The notes under the pieces: model-generated
Seen by the model: the letters and a program-made list of their open reading frames with translations, nothing else
Told to the model about the DNA's origin: nothing
Databases searched by the model: none
Shown here: positions 18,002 through 27,937 of the stretch, in pieces
How the letters are laid out: every line of letters starts with the position of its first letter
How positions within the stretch are numbered: position 1 is the stretch's first letter
Program-made: the position numbers and the translations under genes
NCBI RefSeq assembly: GCF_003957295.1
Contig: NZ_RQPJ01000002.1
Location: 248,001-312,000, forward strand
DNA length: 64,000 nucleotides
Reading direction: 5' to 3'
From: Arenibacter aquaticus
Lineage (GTDB): Bacteria; Bacteroidota; Bacteroidia; Flavobacteriales; Flavobacteriaceae

Positions 18002-20722
18002 ATGATCATGAAAACAAAAATCATCTTCACACTATTGATTAGCCTTGTTTCTGTTAGCCTGTCCTATGGACAACTAAAAAAGGTGACCACAGTGGAAGGC
18101 ATTACGGAGTACAAAATGGACAACGGGCTAAAAGTACTTTTGTTTCCGGATAATTCCTCACAAACAATTACGGTAAACATTACCTACTTGGTAGGATCAA
18201 GACATGAAGGCTATGGGGAAAAGGGAATGGCCCATTTACTGGAACACATGGTCTTTAAGGGCACGCCAAACCACCCTAACATTCCGAAAGAATTAAGTTC
18301 ACATGGCGCCAGACCAAATGGCACCACCTGGTACGACAGAACCAACTATTTTGAGACTTTTAACGCCACGGACGACAATCTGGAATGGGCCTTGGATCTG
18401 GAAGCAGATCGAATGGTAAATTCCTATATCGCCAAAAAAGATTTGGAATCCGAATTTAGTGTGGTGCGGAACGAATTTGAGAGTGGCGAAAACGACCCAT
18501 CACGGGTACTCATGCAAAAAGTAATAAGTGCCGGATATATTTGGCACAACTACGGTAATTCCACTATAGGGAACCGATCGGATATAGAAAGGGTGCCCAT
18601 AGAGAACCTCAAGGCTTTTTACAAAAAATTCTACAGACCGGACAATGCGGTATTAATGGTTACCGGTAAGTTTGATGAAGACAAAACCCTGGCCCTGATT
18701 GAAAAGAAGTTTGGGATCCTGGAAAAACCAAGTGTTCCATTAAGTGATTCCTATACCAAAGAACCCGCCCAGGATGGTGAAAAGACCGTACACCTTAGTA
18801 GGGTGGGCGATTTACAATTGGTATCCGCCATGTACCATACCCCTGCGGGATCGCATGAAGATTACGCAGCCATGGCAATTGTGGAAAATGCCTTAACCGA
18901 CGAACCTTCGGGCCGACTTTACAAAGCCCTGATAGAAAACCAAAAGGCATCCTCTATTTGGTCCTTTTCACCATTCACAAAGGAACCTGGGTTTTTATAC
19001 ATCAATGTAGACGTGCCTTCGGACAAAGATGCCAATGAGGTAGAGAAAACACTTAAGCAAACCTTGGACGACATCAAAAACCAACCTATTACCCAAGAAG
19101 AACTGGATCGGGCAAAGGCAAACCTCTTAAAACAGATAGATCAAATTTTTAGAAACTCGGCCTATCTGGGCACTTACATGAGCGAATTCATTGGTGCGGG
19201 CGATTGGCGATTGGCTTTTATACAGAGGGATAGAATTGAAAATATGACCCTGGAACAAGTAAATAAAAGTGCTAAGAAATACCTGATCGCTACCAATAGA
19301 ACTATTGGAAGATTTAAACCCACCAAACAACCCGAAAGAGTAGAAATAGATCACACACAAGACCTGGAAGCCTTGGTATCCAATTATACAGGCAAGAAGG
19401 ATATGGGTACTGGTGAGGCCTTTGACGTTAGCTATGATGCCATACAATCTAGACTGGATACCGGTGAACTCTCCAACGGCATTGCCTTTGGTATTATTGA
19501 AAAAAACAATAGGGGCAAAACGGTAAGAGTAAGTTTTAGCACCAGGAACGGCAATGCTAAATCTCTTACCGATAAAGGGGTAGTCCCTTCGTTTACCGCA
19601 AGCATGCTAAACAAGGGCACCACCTCCAAAACCAGGCAACAAATAGAGGATGAGCTGAGCAAGTTAAAGTCTTCCATATCCTTTAGGGCCAGTAATGGAA
19701 ATCTCTATGCTACGGTAGTATCCACTGAGGAAAATTTGATGCCCAGCCTGACACTGATGTCCGAAATGCTAAAAAATCCAGCTTTTGAGGAGTCAGAATT
19801 GGAAAAATTAAAAACAGAATCCCTGGCCTATTTGGAGAGCAATAAGACCGAACCTCAGTTCCTGGCCACAAAAAGAATGTCTGTCATAAACAATGTACAC
19901 CCAAAAGGACACCCATTGTACAACATGACGGTTGAAGAGGAAGAAGCTGCAATTAAAGCGGTGACCATTGAGGACATAAAGAAATTCCACAAAAACTTTT
20001 ACGGTCTGGGCAGATCCATATTGGTGGGTATAGGGGATTTACCCTCCACAGAGGTCAAAGGTTTTATGACCAAAGAATTTACCAAATACCGCAGCAAAAA
20101 CCGTTACGAGCGACTAAAAAATCCGCATGTAGCATCCAAAGATATACATGAGGACATACTAACCCCTGACAAGAAAAACGCTATGACATTTGGTAACCTC
20201 AACATAAAAATAAGCCAAGACCATGAGGACTATGCTGCCCTTAGTATTGGCGCCACCATTTTAGGTGGAGGTTTTTTAAATTCGAGGATAGCAGATAGAT
20301 TGAGGCAAAAAGATGGTGTTAGTTATGGCGCAGGAGCTGGGTTCCGAGCAGATTTTGATGCCCAAGACCAAAATTCCTCTATGTACCTCTATGCAATTTA
20401 TGCCCCGGAAAACTATGACAAAGTTCAACTTGGCTTCCAAGAAGAGATAGATCGTTTTATTAAGGAGGGAATAACGCAGGACGAGTTAAAGGACGCAGTA
20501 AATGGTTGGATACAGGAAGAAAATGTATCCCGTGCCAAGGATGCCGAATTGGCAAACATGATAAACAACAATATCTTTTACGGTCGCAGTATGGATTTCC
20601 AAAAATCCCTTGAAGAACAAGTGAAGAGCTTAACGGTAAGCGATGTTAACAAAGCTATTCAAAAATACATAAAGCCTTATAAAATCTGGACAGTGGTAAA
20701 CGCCGGAGATTTTAAAAAATAA
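18002..20722 (+). CDS. M16 family (insulinase-like) zinc metallopeptidase
   Basis: The 906-residue protein starts with a signal peptide (IIFTLLISLVSVSLSYG) and contains two tandem M16 units. The first has the inverted zinc motif HLLEH (78-82) with the distal Glu in VVRNEFESGEN. The second unit (from about residue 480) lacks HxxEH, and has the usual late motif GGGFLNSRIADRLRQKDGVSYG. This single-chain arrangement is common in flavobacterial periplasmic peptidases. It cleaves small proteins or peptides in a closed chamber. Convergent terminator 20743-20792 follows. Confidence 0.93.
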   Translation: MIMKTKIIFTLLISLVSVSLSYGQLKKVTTVEGITEYKMDNGLKVLLFPDNSSQTITVNITYLVGSRHEGYGEKGMAHLLEHMVFKGTPNHPNIPKELSSHGARPNGTTWYDRTNYFETFNATDDNLEWALDLEADRMVNSYIAKKDLESEFSVVRNEFESGENDPSRVLMQKVISAGYIWHNYGNSTIGNRSDIERVPIENLKAFYKKFYRPDNAVLMVTGKFDEDKTLALIEKKFGILEKPSVPLSDSYTKEPAQDGEKTVHLSRVGDLQLVSAMYHTPAGSHEDYAAMAIVENALTDEPSGRLYKALIENQKASSIWSFSPFTKEPGFLYINVDVPSDKDANEVEKTLKQTLDDIKNQPITQEELDRAKANLLKQIDQIFRNSAYLGTYMSEFIGAGDWRLAFIQRDRIENMTLEQVNKSAKKYLIATNRTIGRFKPTKQPERVEIDHTQDLEALVSNYTGKKDMGTGEAFDVSYDAIQSRLDTGELSNGIAFGIIEKNNRGKTVRVSFSTRNGNAKSLTDKGVVPSFTASMLNKGTTSKTRQQIEDELSKLKSSISFRASNGNLYATVVSTEENLMPSLTLMSEMLKNPAFEESELEKLKTESLAYLESNKTEPQFLATKRMSVINNVHPKGHPLYNMTVEEEEAAIKAVTIEDIKKFHKNFYGLGRSILVGIGDLPSTEVKGFMTKEFTKYRSKNRYERLKNPHVASKDIHEDILTPDKKNAMTFGNLNIKISQDHEDYAALSIGATILGGGFLNSRIADRLRQKDGVSYGAGAGFRADFDAQDQNSSMYLYAIYAPENYDKVQLGFQEEIDRFIKEGITQDELKDAVNGWIQEENVSRAKDAELANMINNNIFYGRSMDFQKSLEEQVKSLTVSDVNKAIQKYIKPYKIWTVVNAGDFKK

Positions 20723-20742
20723 GAAGAAAAAGCTTTAACCTA

Positions 20743-20792
20743 CTAAAAAGAAACAGTCCAAAAACTAAAGTTTTTGGACTGTTTCTTTTTAG
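20743..20792. terminator. Bidirectional terminator
   Basis: A perfect 24-bp inverted repeat (20743-20766 with 20769-20792) has a 2-nt centre. It is A-rich on the left arm and T-rich on the right arm, so it gives a U-tract in both directions. It lies between the M16 peptidase gene and the convergent CPXCG gene. Confidence 0.9.
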
Positions 20793-20813
20793 ACACCCTT
20801 TAAAACTGCTACC

Positions 20814-20996
20814 TTATTGACCAATTTCCGAAGCCTCAAACGACATTAATTCGCCATTTCCAAAAACGGGAGTAACAGCAATGGGATTACAACAAACTTC
20901 ACAATCCTCAACATAGGTCTGTTTACTTACAGATGGATCCAATAACATGGATATCTCTTCCCAACAATAGGGACATTGAAAAAAGTGCTCGTACAT
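20814..20996 (-). CDS. CPXCG-motif cysteine-rich small protein
   Basis: The 60-residue protein has two Cys pairs, CPYC near residue 8 and CEVCC near residue 32, and an acidic C-terminus. This matches a small family called CPXCG motif-containing proteins; here the first motif is CPYCW. The four to five Cys suggest a zinc-ribbon-like metal site. Its role is unknown. It is a single gene converging on the M16 peptidase gene and lies upstream of the end of the efflux operon with 66 bp between. Confidence 0.8.
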   Translation of the reverse strand: MYEHFFQCPYCWEEISMLLDPSVSKQTYVEDCEVCCNPIAVTPVFGNGELMSFEASEIGQ

Positions 20997-21030
20997 GACT
21001 CTAGTGCTCTTCTAAAAATTAAGCTTAAGA

Positions 21031-21055
21031 TAATTCCCTTAAAAAAAAGGAATTA
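21031..21055 (-). terminator. Weak hairpin after the efflux operon
   Basis: TAATTCC (21031-21037) pairs with GGAATTA (21049-21055) just past the tolC-like stop. The following minus-strand sequence is only moderately T-rich. Confidence 0.35.
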
Positions 21056-21062
21056 CCATCCA

Positions 21063-22427
21063 TTAAAATGACACCTCCAATAATTGCCCTGTTAATTGTA
21101 GTAGTTGCAGTTCGGCCAATTTGGCGTCATACTTGGCCAAATTTTTATTGGTCTGGGCATTTAAGAGGTTAATCTGTGCCTGTCTGAATTCTATAGATGT
21201 AATTCTACCCAACTGGAACTGCTCTTTGGAACGCTCAAAATTATTCTGATTGGTTATTACATTCTGTTCCTGAATCTTAAATATCTGCAATCTATTTTCA
21301 TAGATTTCCAAGGCGTTTAAAATATCCCTATCCACCTCAAGGGATACCTGCTCCTTTAACAACTCTTGGTTTTCATAAGCTATTTTAGAATTCTTGACCC
21401 TTACAGCAGTTCCTCCTCCATCAAACAAATTCCAAGTAAGACTGGCTCCCAAGGCAAAGTTTAAACTGTTCCTGTTGCTACCTGGTATAATCTGGCCAGG
21501 TATAAAGGAGGTAGCCGCACTCTGGTTTAAATTCCACCCGTAGGAACCACTTAGCCCCAAGCTGGGAAGGTATCCTGACCTGTTCACTTTAATATCGTAC
21601 TCATTAATAGCCAAATTCCGTTCTGTTTGAAGTATGGCAACATTATACTCCTTGGCACGAGCTATATATTCCTCTATTTGTAATCGAGGTATAAAAGACA
21701 CCAAGGTGTCTACAGCGTACCTTTCATTTAAATTCTGACTTAGGACTACATTTAAATCGCGTTTGGCATTGACCAAATTCTGCTGTACATTCATTAAACT
21801 GATGCTGTCGTTGGTAACATCCACTTGGGCATTTAAGATATCCAATTTTGTATTCTGTCCATATTCAAAGGAATATTCTGCTCTTTTAATTCGGTCCTTG
21901 GAAATCTGCAATGCTTGTCGCAATACATTTTCATTCTCACTCAGTCTTGCTACTTCATAGTAAACACTAAACAACTGCAGAATGGTATTCTCTATGGTTT
22001 CCCTAGCCTGTAGCTCCGTTAAATGATATTGTTCCTTTAAGCGCTTATAATTATAAAGTCGACCAAACCCATCAAAAAGGGTATAGTTTAAGCTTAGACC
22101 GGCGTTATAAGATTGGGACTCCGCATCATTTATCTCCAAATCTGGTCTTGGAATCCCTTCTGAATCAAATTGACCCGGATATTCTGTATTACTGTTCAAT
22201 TCATTATAATTAGCACCGGCCGAACCGCTAAGGCTGGGCAAATACCCAGAGTTCAATAAACCACTGTTATTTTCGGCTATGGCCAACTGGTTCATGGCTA
22301 CCTTAATTCCAAAGTTGTTTTCCAATGCAAGGGAAACGGCCTCATCTTTGGACAATAGTTTTTCCTGTGCCTTTGCACCACTACATACAGAAAATAAGAA
22401 AGTGGCTATTAAATAGGTATATCTCAT
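21063..22427 (-). CDS. TolC family outer membrane efflux protein
   Basis: The 454-residue protein has a signal peptide and the repeated structure of outer membrane efflux proteins: long amphipathic helices with two similar halves (SLNYTLFDGFGRLYNYKRLK and SLTWNLFDGGGTAVRVKNSK). It forms the trimeric exit duct of a tripartite pump. Its ATG overlaps the stop of the RND gene in a TAATG arrangement, so the two are translationally coupled. The substrate cannot be told. Confidence 0.93.
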   Translation of the reverse strand: MRYTYLIATFLFSVCSGAKAQEKLLSKDEAVSLALENNFGIKVAMNQLAIAENNSGLLNSGYLPSLSGSAGANYNELNSNTEYPGQFDSEGIPRPDLEINDAESQSYNAGLSLNYTLFDGFGRLYNYKRLKEQYHLTELQARETIENTILQLFSVYYEVARLSENENVLRQALQISKDRIKRAEYSFEYGQNTKLDILNAQVDVTNDSISLMNVQQNLVNAKRDLNVVLSQNLNERYAVDTLVSFIPRLQIEEYIARAKEYNVAILQTERNLAINEYDIKVNRSGYLPSLGLSGSYGWNLNQSAATSFIPGQIIPGSNRNSLNFALGASLTWNLFDGGGTAVRVKNSKIAYENQELLKEQVSLEVDRDILNALEIYENRLQIFKIQEQNVITNQNNFERSKEQFQLGRITSIEFRQAQINLLNAQTNKNLAKYDAKLAELQLLQLTGQLLEVSF

Positions 22428-25400
22428 TATTTCTTTTCTTCCAATTTGTTGGCCATTACATTTTCACCCTCCACGGGTGCTGTAATTTCTTGTAGGTGCC
22501 CGTTGTTTTTATGTCTTTCAAAGCCCTGCATATGGCGCTCTTCAACTTGTTCCTTTATAGCCCTTTCTACCTCTTCCTTGCTTACTTCTTTTCCGGTTGC
22601 CAACCATTTGCTCCCTACTTTAATCTTATTGCTAAATGCAAGCAGCAAAGGCAACATCAACAAAGTCAGCAAGGTTGCATATCCAATTCCATAAGCAATG
22701 GAGATAGCCATAGGCTTTAAAAATTGTGCCTGCCTGCTTTTCTCCAATAGTAAAGGTGCCAATCCGGCAATTGTGGTAATTGAAGTTAAAAATATGGCCC
22801 TAAACCTGGAACGACCGGCCTCATATATTGCGTCATCAAATTTCATCCCCTCCCTCAGATTACCATTAAACTTCCCTATAAGGACCAGCCCGTCGTTCAC
22901 CATAATCCCGATCAGGGCAATAATACCCAACATTGACAAGACATTAATTGGAAAATCATGGATCCAATGTCCCCAAGATACCGCCGTAATACTAAAAGGC
23001 ACCAAAACGATCAACATAAGTGGTTGACTAAAGCTTCTAAAAGTAAAGGCAATGGTAATATAAATCAACATTAAAACAGAAAGGCCAACAAACTTTAAGG
23101 ACCCAAATAGTTTATTGGTTTCCCTATTCTGCCCTTCATAAGAGGCTGTCACCGTTGGATATTTAGAATGTATTTCTGGCATTATTACGGTCCTAATTTC
23201 ATTCATTATATCGGTAGCACTAGTGGTCTTATCATCTTTAATATCTGCCGAGACCTGAATTTCACGCTGTCCTTCCAAATGGTTTATGGCCACATCCCCT
23301 CTTTCTATAACATAGGTCGCAATCTCTTTTAAGGGCACCTTACTACCGTTGGGCGCACTGATCCTCATATCGTCCAAATCATTTATGGACGATCTATCCG
23401 TTCTATCGTAGCGCACCCAAACACGAATTTCATCCTGACCCCGTTGAAAGCGCTGTGCTTGGGAACCAAAGAACCCGGCCCTGACCTGGTTCATAACACT
23501 TCTAAGGTCTAGCCCCATTAAATAGGCATTCTCTTTAAGTTCCAAGCGTATCTCCTTAATTCCTGCAGGATCATTATCGGCCACATCCTTGAGCAGGGCA
23601 TTATTTTCCAATATGGTCTTAAGTTCTTTCTTGGCGGCCTTCAACTCCCCTATATTATTACCCAACAAGGACACAGAAATAGGGCTTCCCCCAAAATTGC
23701 CCCCAGAACCGTAAATAAGACTTTCTACCCCTACCACGGGTCCAACCAACTCTTGCAGCCTATTTGTAATTAAATCGGACCGTATTGCGTCTGGTCGTTC
23801 CTCACCAGGCAAGAGGTTTATATCCAAGGAAGCCGTAGAGGAACCTGGCCCAACCTTCCTGATCATATTTTCAAAAAGTTGCTTACCCGTTCCCTTTAAA
23901 TACTTCTCTGTAAGCTCCTTGTCTACTATCTTGGCTTTTTCCTCTATTAGGCTAATAATGGAATCGGTCACCCTTTCATGGGTGCCGTTGGGCATTAATA
24001 GATCTACGGACACCCTATCACTGGCTACCCTGGGAAAGAAGGAGGTTCTAATAATGCCCCCTCCAATGGAACCGAAGCTCAAAAATAGCAACATCACGAA
24101 CACCGAAAACATCAGGATCTTATACTTAAGCGAGAAACGCAATAATGGACCATATAGCCTATCACGCATCCAATTCATAAAGTTATCGCCCCATTCATTA
24201 ATGATCCTCAATTTGGCAAACAACCCTGCAACCCCAGTTTTAGGTTTTTTATCCAGGGGCTGAAGCGCTTTGGAATGAGCAAGGTGAGCAGGCAATATAA
24301 TCAAAGCCTCTACCAAGGACACCACTAGGGTAAGAATTACGATTACCGAAACCTCCCCAAAAAACTCTCCTATCCTACTGTCTAAAAACAGAAATATGGA
24401 AAATGCCAGGATGGTAGTTATAATGGCCGAGATAATAGGAGGCATTACCTCCATGACCCCATCTACTGCAGCTTGGATGGGAGGCTTTCCCTTCTCATAA
24501 TTCTGATAGATATTTTCTGCAATCACAATACCATCATCTACCAAGATACCTATAACGATAATCATCCCGAAAAGAGACAAAACATTGATGGTTACATCAA
24601 AGAATCCTGCAAAAACGAACATCCCCAAAAATGCCACTGGCAGTCCAAAAGCCACCCAAAAAGCTAATCTGGTATTTAGGAAGAGTGAAAGAAACACAAG
24701 CACTAGGATCATCCCCATAATAGCATTTTCTGTCAGTAATTGCGTTCGCTGGGTAAGGGTTACGGATTGGTCGCTGACTACGCTCAATTGAACGTTGTTA
24801 TGCTTCTGGTTATACTCTTCTATATATGCCTTGACCTTTTCAGAAGAGGTTATTAAATCTTCAGTATTGGTACTCGTTATAGCTATATTTACAGCGAGGT
24901 TTCCATTAAAATACGTAGCATTGGGGGTTTCCGAAAATCTATCCCGGATATCGGCAACATCTTTGAGTCGCACGGTTTGTCCGGAAGAATTTGCCCTTAC
25001 GATTAAATTGGACAGCTCCTTTCCATAGTATGACCTATTATTGGCCCTAATAAGAAACTCTTCGGCATTGGTCTTGATATTACCACCGGTAACTAAAATA
25101 TTGGCATTGGAGACAGCCTGGGCCACATCATCAAATGAAACATTGTATGCCAACAGGCTATTTTCATTTACGGCAATCTCTATTTCCTCATCGGGATATC
25201 CGGTTACATTGATTTGGGAGATGCCCTCCATGGCCCTGATATCATTCTCTACCTGCCTACCAATATGCTTTAGGGCCGTCAAGGTGATATTTTCACCACT
25301 TATGGCAAAACTAATGGTCTGTCTTACCGTCTCCAATTTGGAGACCACCAAAGGCTCCATTCCTGATGGAAAAGAAGGCACTCTATCTACTGCATTCTTA

Positions 25401-25726
25401 ACCTCCAACAACATAAAATCTATATCCCTCCCCTTCTCTATCTCTACATTTATAACACCGCTGTTCTCCCTTGAATTGGAAGTAACCCTATCTACCCCCT
25501 CAAGGCCTTTCAAATTATCCTCAATTTTAAGAACTATACCCTCTTCCACCTCTTGTGGGGAAGCACCGGGATAGGTTACGTTTATGGTTATATTCTTGGA
25601 ATCGGTTAATGGGAAAAATGAAGATTTTAGGGATAAGGCCCCTACAACACCAAAAACAAGAAAAGCTACAATTACAACATTTACTGCAACATGATACTTT
25701 ATAAAATAGGCTATAACATTTCTCAT
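22427..25726 (-). CDS. RND efflux transporter permease subunit
   Basis: The 1099-residue protein has the AcrB/MexB layout: one N-terminal membrane helix (VIAYFIKYHVAVNVVIVAFL), a large periplasmic loop, helices 2-6, then the same again. The proton relay region reads GILVDDGIVIAENIYQ, with the paired Asp of RND pumps; the second half has GIMVNDGLVLIGKF. It exports substrates with proton influx together with the adaptor and TolC partner encoded on either side. The substrate class (drug, lipid or other) is unclear; metal-RND motifs are not evident. ATGA overlap with the adaptor gene. Confidence 0.95.
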   Translation of the reverse strand: MRNVIAYFIKYHVAVNVVIVAFLVFGVVGALSLKSSFFPLTDSKNITINVTYPGASPQEVEEGIVLKIEDNLKGLEGVDRVTSNSRENSGVINVEIEKGRDIDFMLLEVKNAVDRVPSFPSGMEPLVVSKLETVRQTISFAISGENITLTALKHIGRQVENDIRAMEGISQINVTGYPDEEIEIAVNENSLLAYNVSFDDVAQAVSNANILVTGGNIKTNAEEFLIRANNRSYYGKELSNLIVRANSSGQTVRLKDVADIRDRFSETPNATYFNGNLAVNIAITSTNTEDLITSSEKVKAYIEEYNQKHNNVQLSVVSDQSVTLTQRTQLLTENAIMGMILVLVFLSLFLNTRLAFWVAFGLPVAFLGMFVFAGFFDVTINVLSLFGMIIVIGILVDDGIVIAENIYQNYEKGKPPIQAAVDGVMEVMPPIISAIITTILAFSIFLFLDSRIGEFFGEVSVIVILTLVVSLVEALIILPAHLAHSKALQPLDKKPKTGVAGLFAKLRIINEWGDNFMNWMRDRLYGPLLRFSLKYKILMFSVFVMLLFLSFGSIGGGIIRTSFFPRVASDRVSVDLLMPNGTHERVTDSIISLIEEKAKIVDKELTEKYLKGTGKQLFENMIRKVGPGSSTASLDINLLPGEERPDAIRSDLITNRLQELVGPVVGVESLIYGSGGNFGGSPISVSLLGNNIGELKAAKKELKTILENNALLKDVADNDPAGIKEIRLELKENAYLMGLDLRSVMNQVRAGFFGSQAQRFQRGQDEIRVWVRYDRTDRSSINDLDDMRISAPNGSKVPLKEIATYVIERGDVAINHLEGQREIQVSADIKDDKTTSATDIMNEIRTVIMPEIHSKYPTVTASYEGQNRETNKLFGSLKFVGLSVLMLIYITIAFTFRSFSQPLMLIVLVPFSITAVSWGHWIHDFPINVLSMLGIIALIGIMVNDGLVLIGKFNGNLREGMKFDDAIYEAGRSRFRAIFLTSITTIAGLAPLLLEKSRQAQFLKPMAISIAYGIGYATLLTLLMLPLLLAFSNKIKVGSKWLATGKEVSKEEVERAIKEQVEERHMQGFERHKNNGHLQEITAPVEGENVMANKLEEKK

Positions 25727-26862
25727 TGGTCCTCTTTGTTGGTTTCTTGATCCTTATACACTTTAACCAACATTCCCGAATAGGCCCCCATTACAGGTTT
25801 GGATACAATGGACAGTCCTTCTGGCACATTCTTGAGCACCACTTTTTCATCTGAAAAATAAACTGGATTAACCGGTACCAAGTCCAAAACAGAGTCCCTG
25901 ACTACAAAGATCTCTCCGTTCTCGGTAAGCAAACTCCGGTTTACCTCTATGGCGTTCGTTTCCTCCTTAGCCTTCAGATAGGCCTCCAAGTACATTCCTT
26001 CGCGCAGATTTGGATTATTGACCTCTATATAGGCATTTATAGTCTGTGAGCCTAGATCTACCCGTCCGTTTATCCGGGTAACCGTACCTTCATAGGTTTT
26101 AGCCTCATCTATACTCCTTAACTCTACTACTTCACCAACCTTTAACAAATCACTATATGATTTGCTTATGGCCACTTCCAGCTCATAGGAACTGGTATTT
26201 ATAAACTCCCCTAATTTCTGCCCAGATCGTACCAAGCTGCCCTCTGTGACCAAAGCCTCGGTCAACACTCCATTAAAAGGGGCCCTTATGGTATATTTGG
26301 AGAGCCGCTGCTCCATATTCTTAAGGTTGTAATAATTGCTTAAAATCCCCCGGCCAGAAATAAAGTACTTCTCCTTTTCGGAAGCCATTTCCGGAAGGTC
26401 CGGAACACTTTCCTCCAAATCAAAATTAGCCAGATAGCGCTGCCACTTACCGTAAACCTCCGGATAATCCAATCGTAAATCGGGCATTATAGAGGTTATA
26501 AGATTATATAAATTACTCTTGGCAGACTGAACGCTGGCATAATATTCAGCCGGATCAATTTGTATAAGTACCTCACCCTTCCTGTATTCCTGTCCGGGTT
26601 TAAACAACTTTTTGCCCGGCCTAAAGATTCCTTGGACCTCGGCATATAGCTCTACCCTCCTTTTGGCAACAAGATTACCATTGGCAGGAACCACTATTGG
26701 CACATTGCCATTTTTTACCTTTTCGACAAAAACGGTCTTTATCACCTTTTCCGGGCGTGGCCTTGGGGTCTTCTTACTGTCGATAATTTTTTTAGCGCCA
26801 AAAAAAGACCCTATGATCAATAGGACCCCCAAAACGGACAATATAATTTTTCTAGAATTCAT
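25723..26862 (-). CDS. RND efflux periplasmic adaptor (HlyD/MFP family)
   Basis: The 379-residue protein has an N-terminal membrane anchor (IILSVLGVLLIIGSFFGAKK), a lipoyl-like half (VELYAEVQGIFRPGK, GEVLIQIDPAEYYASV), an unusual middle without a long coiled-coil hairpin, and a return lipoyl half (YTIRAPFNGVLTEALVTEGSLV) followed by beta-barrel and membrane-proximal domains. It joins the RND pump to the TolC duct. It is the first gene of a three-gene operon whose genes overlap by 4 and 1 nt. Confidence 0.92.
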   Translation of the reverse strand: MNSRKIILSVLGVLLIIGSFFGAKKIIDSKKTPRPRPEKVIKTVFVEKVKNGNVPIVVPANGNLVAKRRVELYAEVQGIFRPGKKLFKPGQEYRKGEVLIQIDPAEYYASVQSAKSNLYNLITSIMPDLRLDYPEVYGKWQRYLANFDLEESVPDLPEMASEKEKYFISGRGILSNYYNLKNMEQRLSKYTIRAPFNGVLTEALVTEGSLVRSGQKLGEFINTSSYELEVAISKSYSDLLKVGEVVELRSIDEAKTYEGTVTRINGRVDLGSQTINAYIEVNNPNLREGMYLEAYLKAKEETNAIEVNRSLLTENGEIFVVRDSVLDLVPVNPVYFSDEKVVLKNVPEGLSIVSKPVMGAYSGMLVKVYKDQETNKEDQ

Positions 26863-26889
26863 ATGTTGGGTAGCAAGCTGGTTTGATTA

Positions 26890-26897
26890 CAAAACTA
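26890..26897 (-). promoter_or_regulatory. Candidate -7 box of the efflux operon
   Basis: TAGTTTTG on the minus strand fits TAnnTTTG and lies 27 bp before the adaptor ATG. No -33 element with normal spacing is clear. Confidence 0.45.
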
Positions 26898-26961
26898 TCT
26901 ATAAGTTTAAGCGCACTTTGTTAAATGTATCTTAAAGTTACACATAAGCCACAATACAAAA

Positions 26962-26990
26962 AAAAGGGAATGTACAATACATTCCCTTTT
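26962..26990 (-). terminator. Terminator of the LRR gene pair
   Basis: A perfect 13-bp stem (26962-26974 with 26978-26990), loop CAA, is followed on the minus strand by a run of T from the A-tract ending at 26965. It sits just after the stop of the second LRR gene. Confidence 0.85.
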
Positions 26991-27018
26991 ACCAAACCAA
27001 CTTAGATTTAAGTATATT

Positions 27019-27924
27019 CTACTCTTCTATTTCATCTTCAAATTTTGTGTCGGCCATTCTGGTCCTTATTACATCAAAATCCCTGTATTTATTCTCTTTT
27101 TTCTCTTCTACCTTATCATAATCAAAAACAAGGAACTGACCAGAATTCAATTGACCCATATTATCAAATGAAAAAATGTTGTTATTCTGAATTTGCAAAA
27201 TCTGCAAACTTGCCAATTGACCAAATTCTTTCGGAATTTCCCCACCAAGTTCGTTATTGGCCAACACCAATTCTTTTAGTTGTCCCAATTTACCTAGTTC
27301 TCCCGGAATGGCCCCATATAACTTATTTTCAAAAAGTCCTAGGCTTTCCAACTGGGAAAGCTCACCCAAAGAATTGGGTATACGGCCAGTTAAATTATTG
27401 CTAGACAAATTAAGTTCTTTCAATTTTTGCATATTCCCAAGGCTCTCAGGGATTCGTCCGCTAAGGAAATTATTAAAAGCCGTTAACTTCACCAATGCCT
27501 GTAAATTTCCTAGTTCTGAAGGTATCTCTCCTTCCAACCTATTCATTTCCAACTGTAGAACCTCCAACTTTTTTAATTCGGCGATGCTTTTTGGAATCTC
27601 CCCCCCAATAACATTAAAAGCAAGGTTTAAATGTACCAAATGCTTCAACCCACCTATTTCCTCAGGCAGGCTACCTACCAAATTATTCCTAAAAAGATTA
27701 ATTTCCACTACATGGCCTTTCTTAATCGTAACTCCATGCCAAGTAGATATATCCGCGTTTAAATCCCAAGTATTGTTCCAATTTTCACCTCCAGTGCTAT
27801 GATACAGGGACAACAATACATTTTTTTCGCTTTTTGGAACCACAGCATATAAGGCTGATCCAAAAATCATGCAACATACAACAATAGCCAATGAGCAGCT
27901 TGCTTGTAACTTTTTAATTTTCAT
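27019..27924 (-). CDS. Plant-type leucine-rich repeat secreted protein 2
   Basis: The product from ATG 27924 has 301 residues; upstream in-frame codons overlap the preceding gene and are unlikely to be used. It has a signal peptide (SCSLAIVVCCMIFGSALYA), a cap region with ALLSLY-like and STGGENWNNTWD, about eight plant-type LRRs (consensus LxxLxLxxNxLxGxIP), and a charged tail ending RMADTKFEDEIEE. The tail matches that of the neighbouring paralogue. The LRR face probably binds protein or another ligand outside the cytoplasm. It starts 13 bp after the stop of the paralogue, so the two form one operon. Confidence 0.85.
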   Translation of the reverse strand: MKIKKLQASCSLAIVVCCMIFGSALYAVVPKSEKNVLLSLYHSTGGENWNNTWDLNADISTWHGVTIKKGHVVEINLFRNNLVGSLPEEIGGLKHLVHLNLAFNVIGGEIPKSIAELKKLEVLQLEMNRLEGEIPSELGNLQALVKLTAFNNFLSGRIPESLGNMQKLKELNLSSNNLTGRIPNSLGELSQLESLGLFENKLYGAIPGELGKLGQLKELVLANNELGGEIPKEFGQLASLQILQIQNNNIFSFDNMGQLNSGQFLVFDYDKVEEKKENKYRDFDVIRTRMADTKFEDEIEE

Positions 27925-27937
27925 GCTTCTATCTTTA

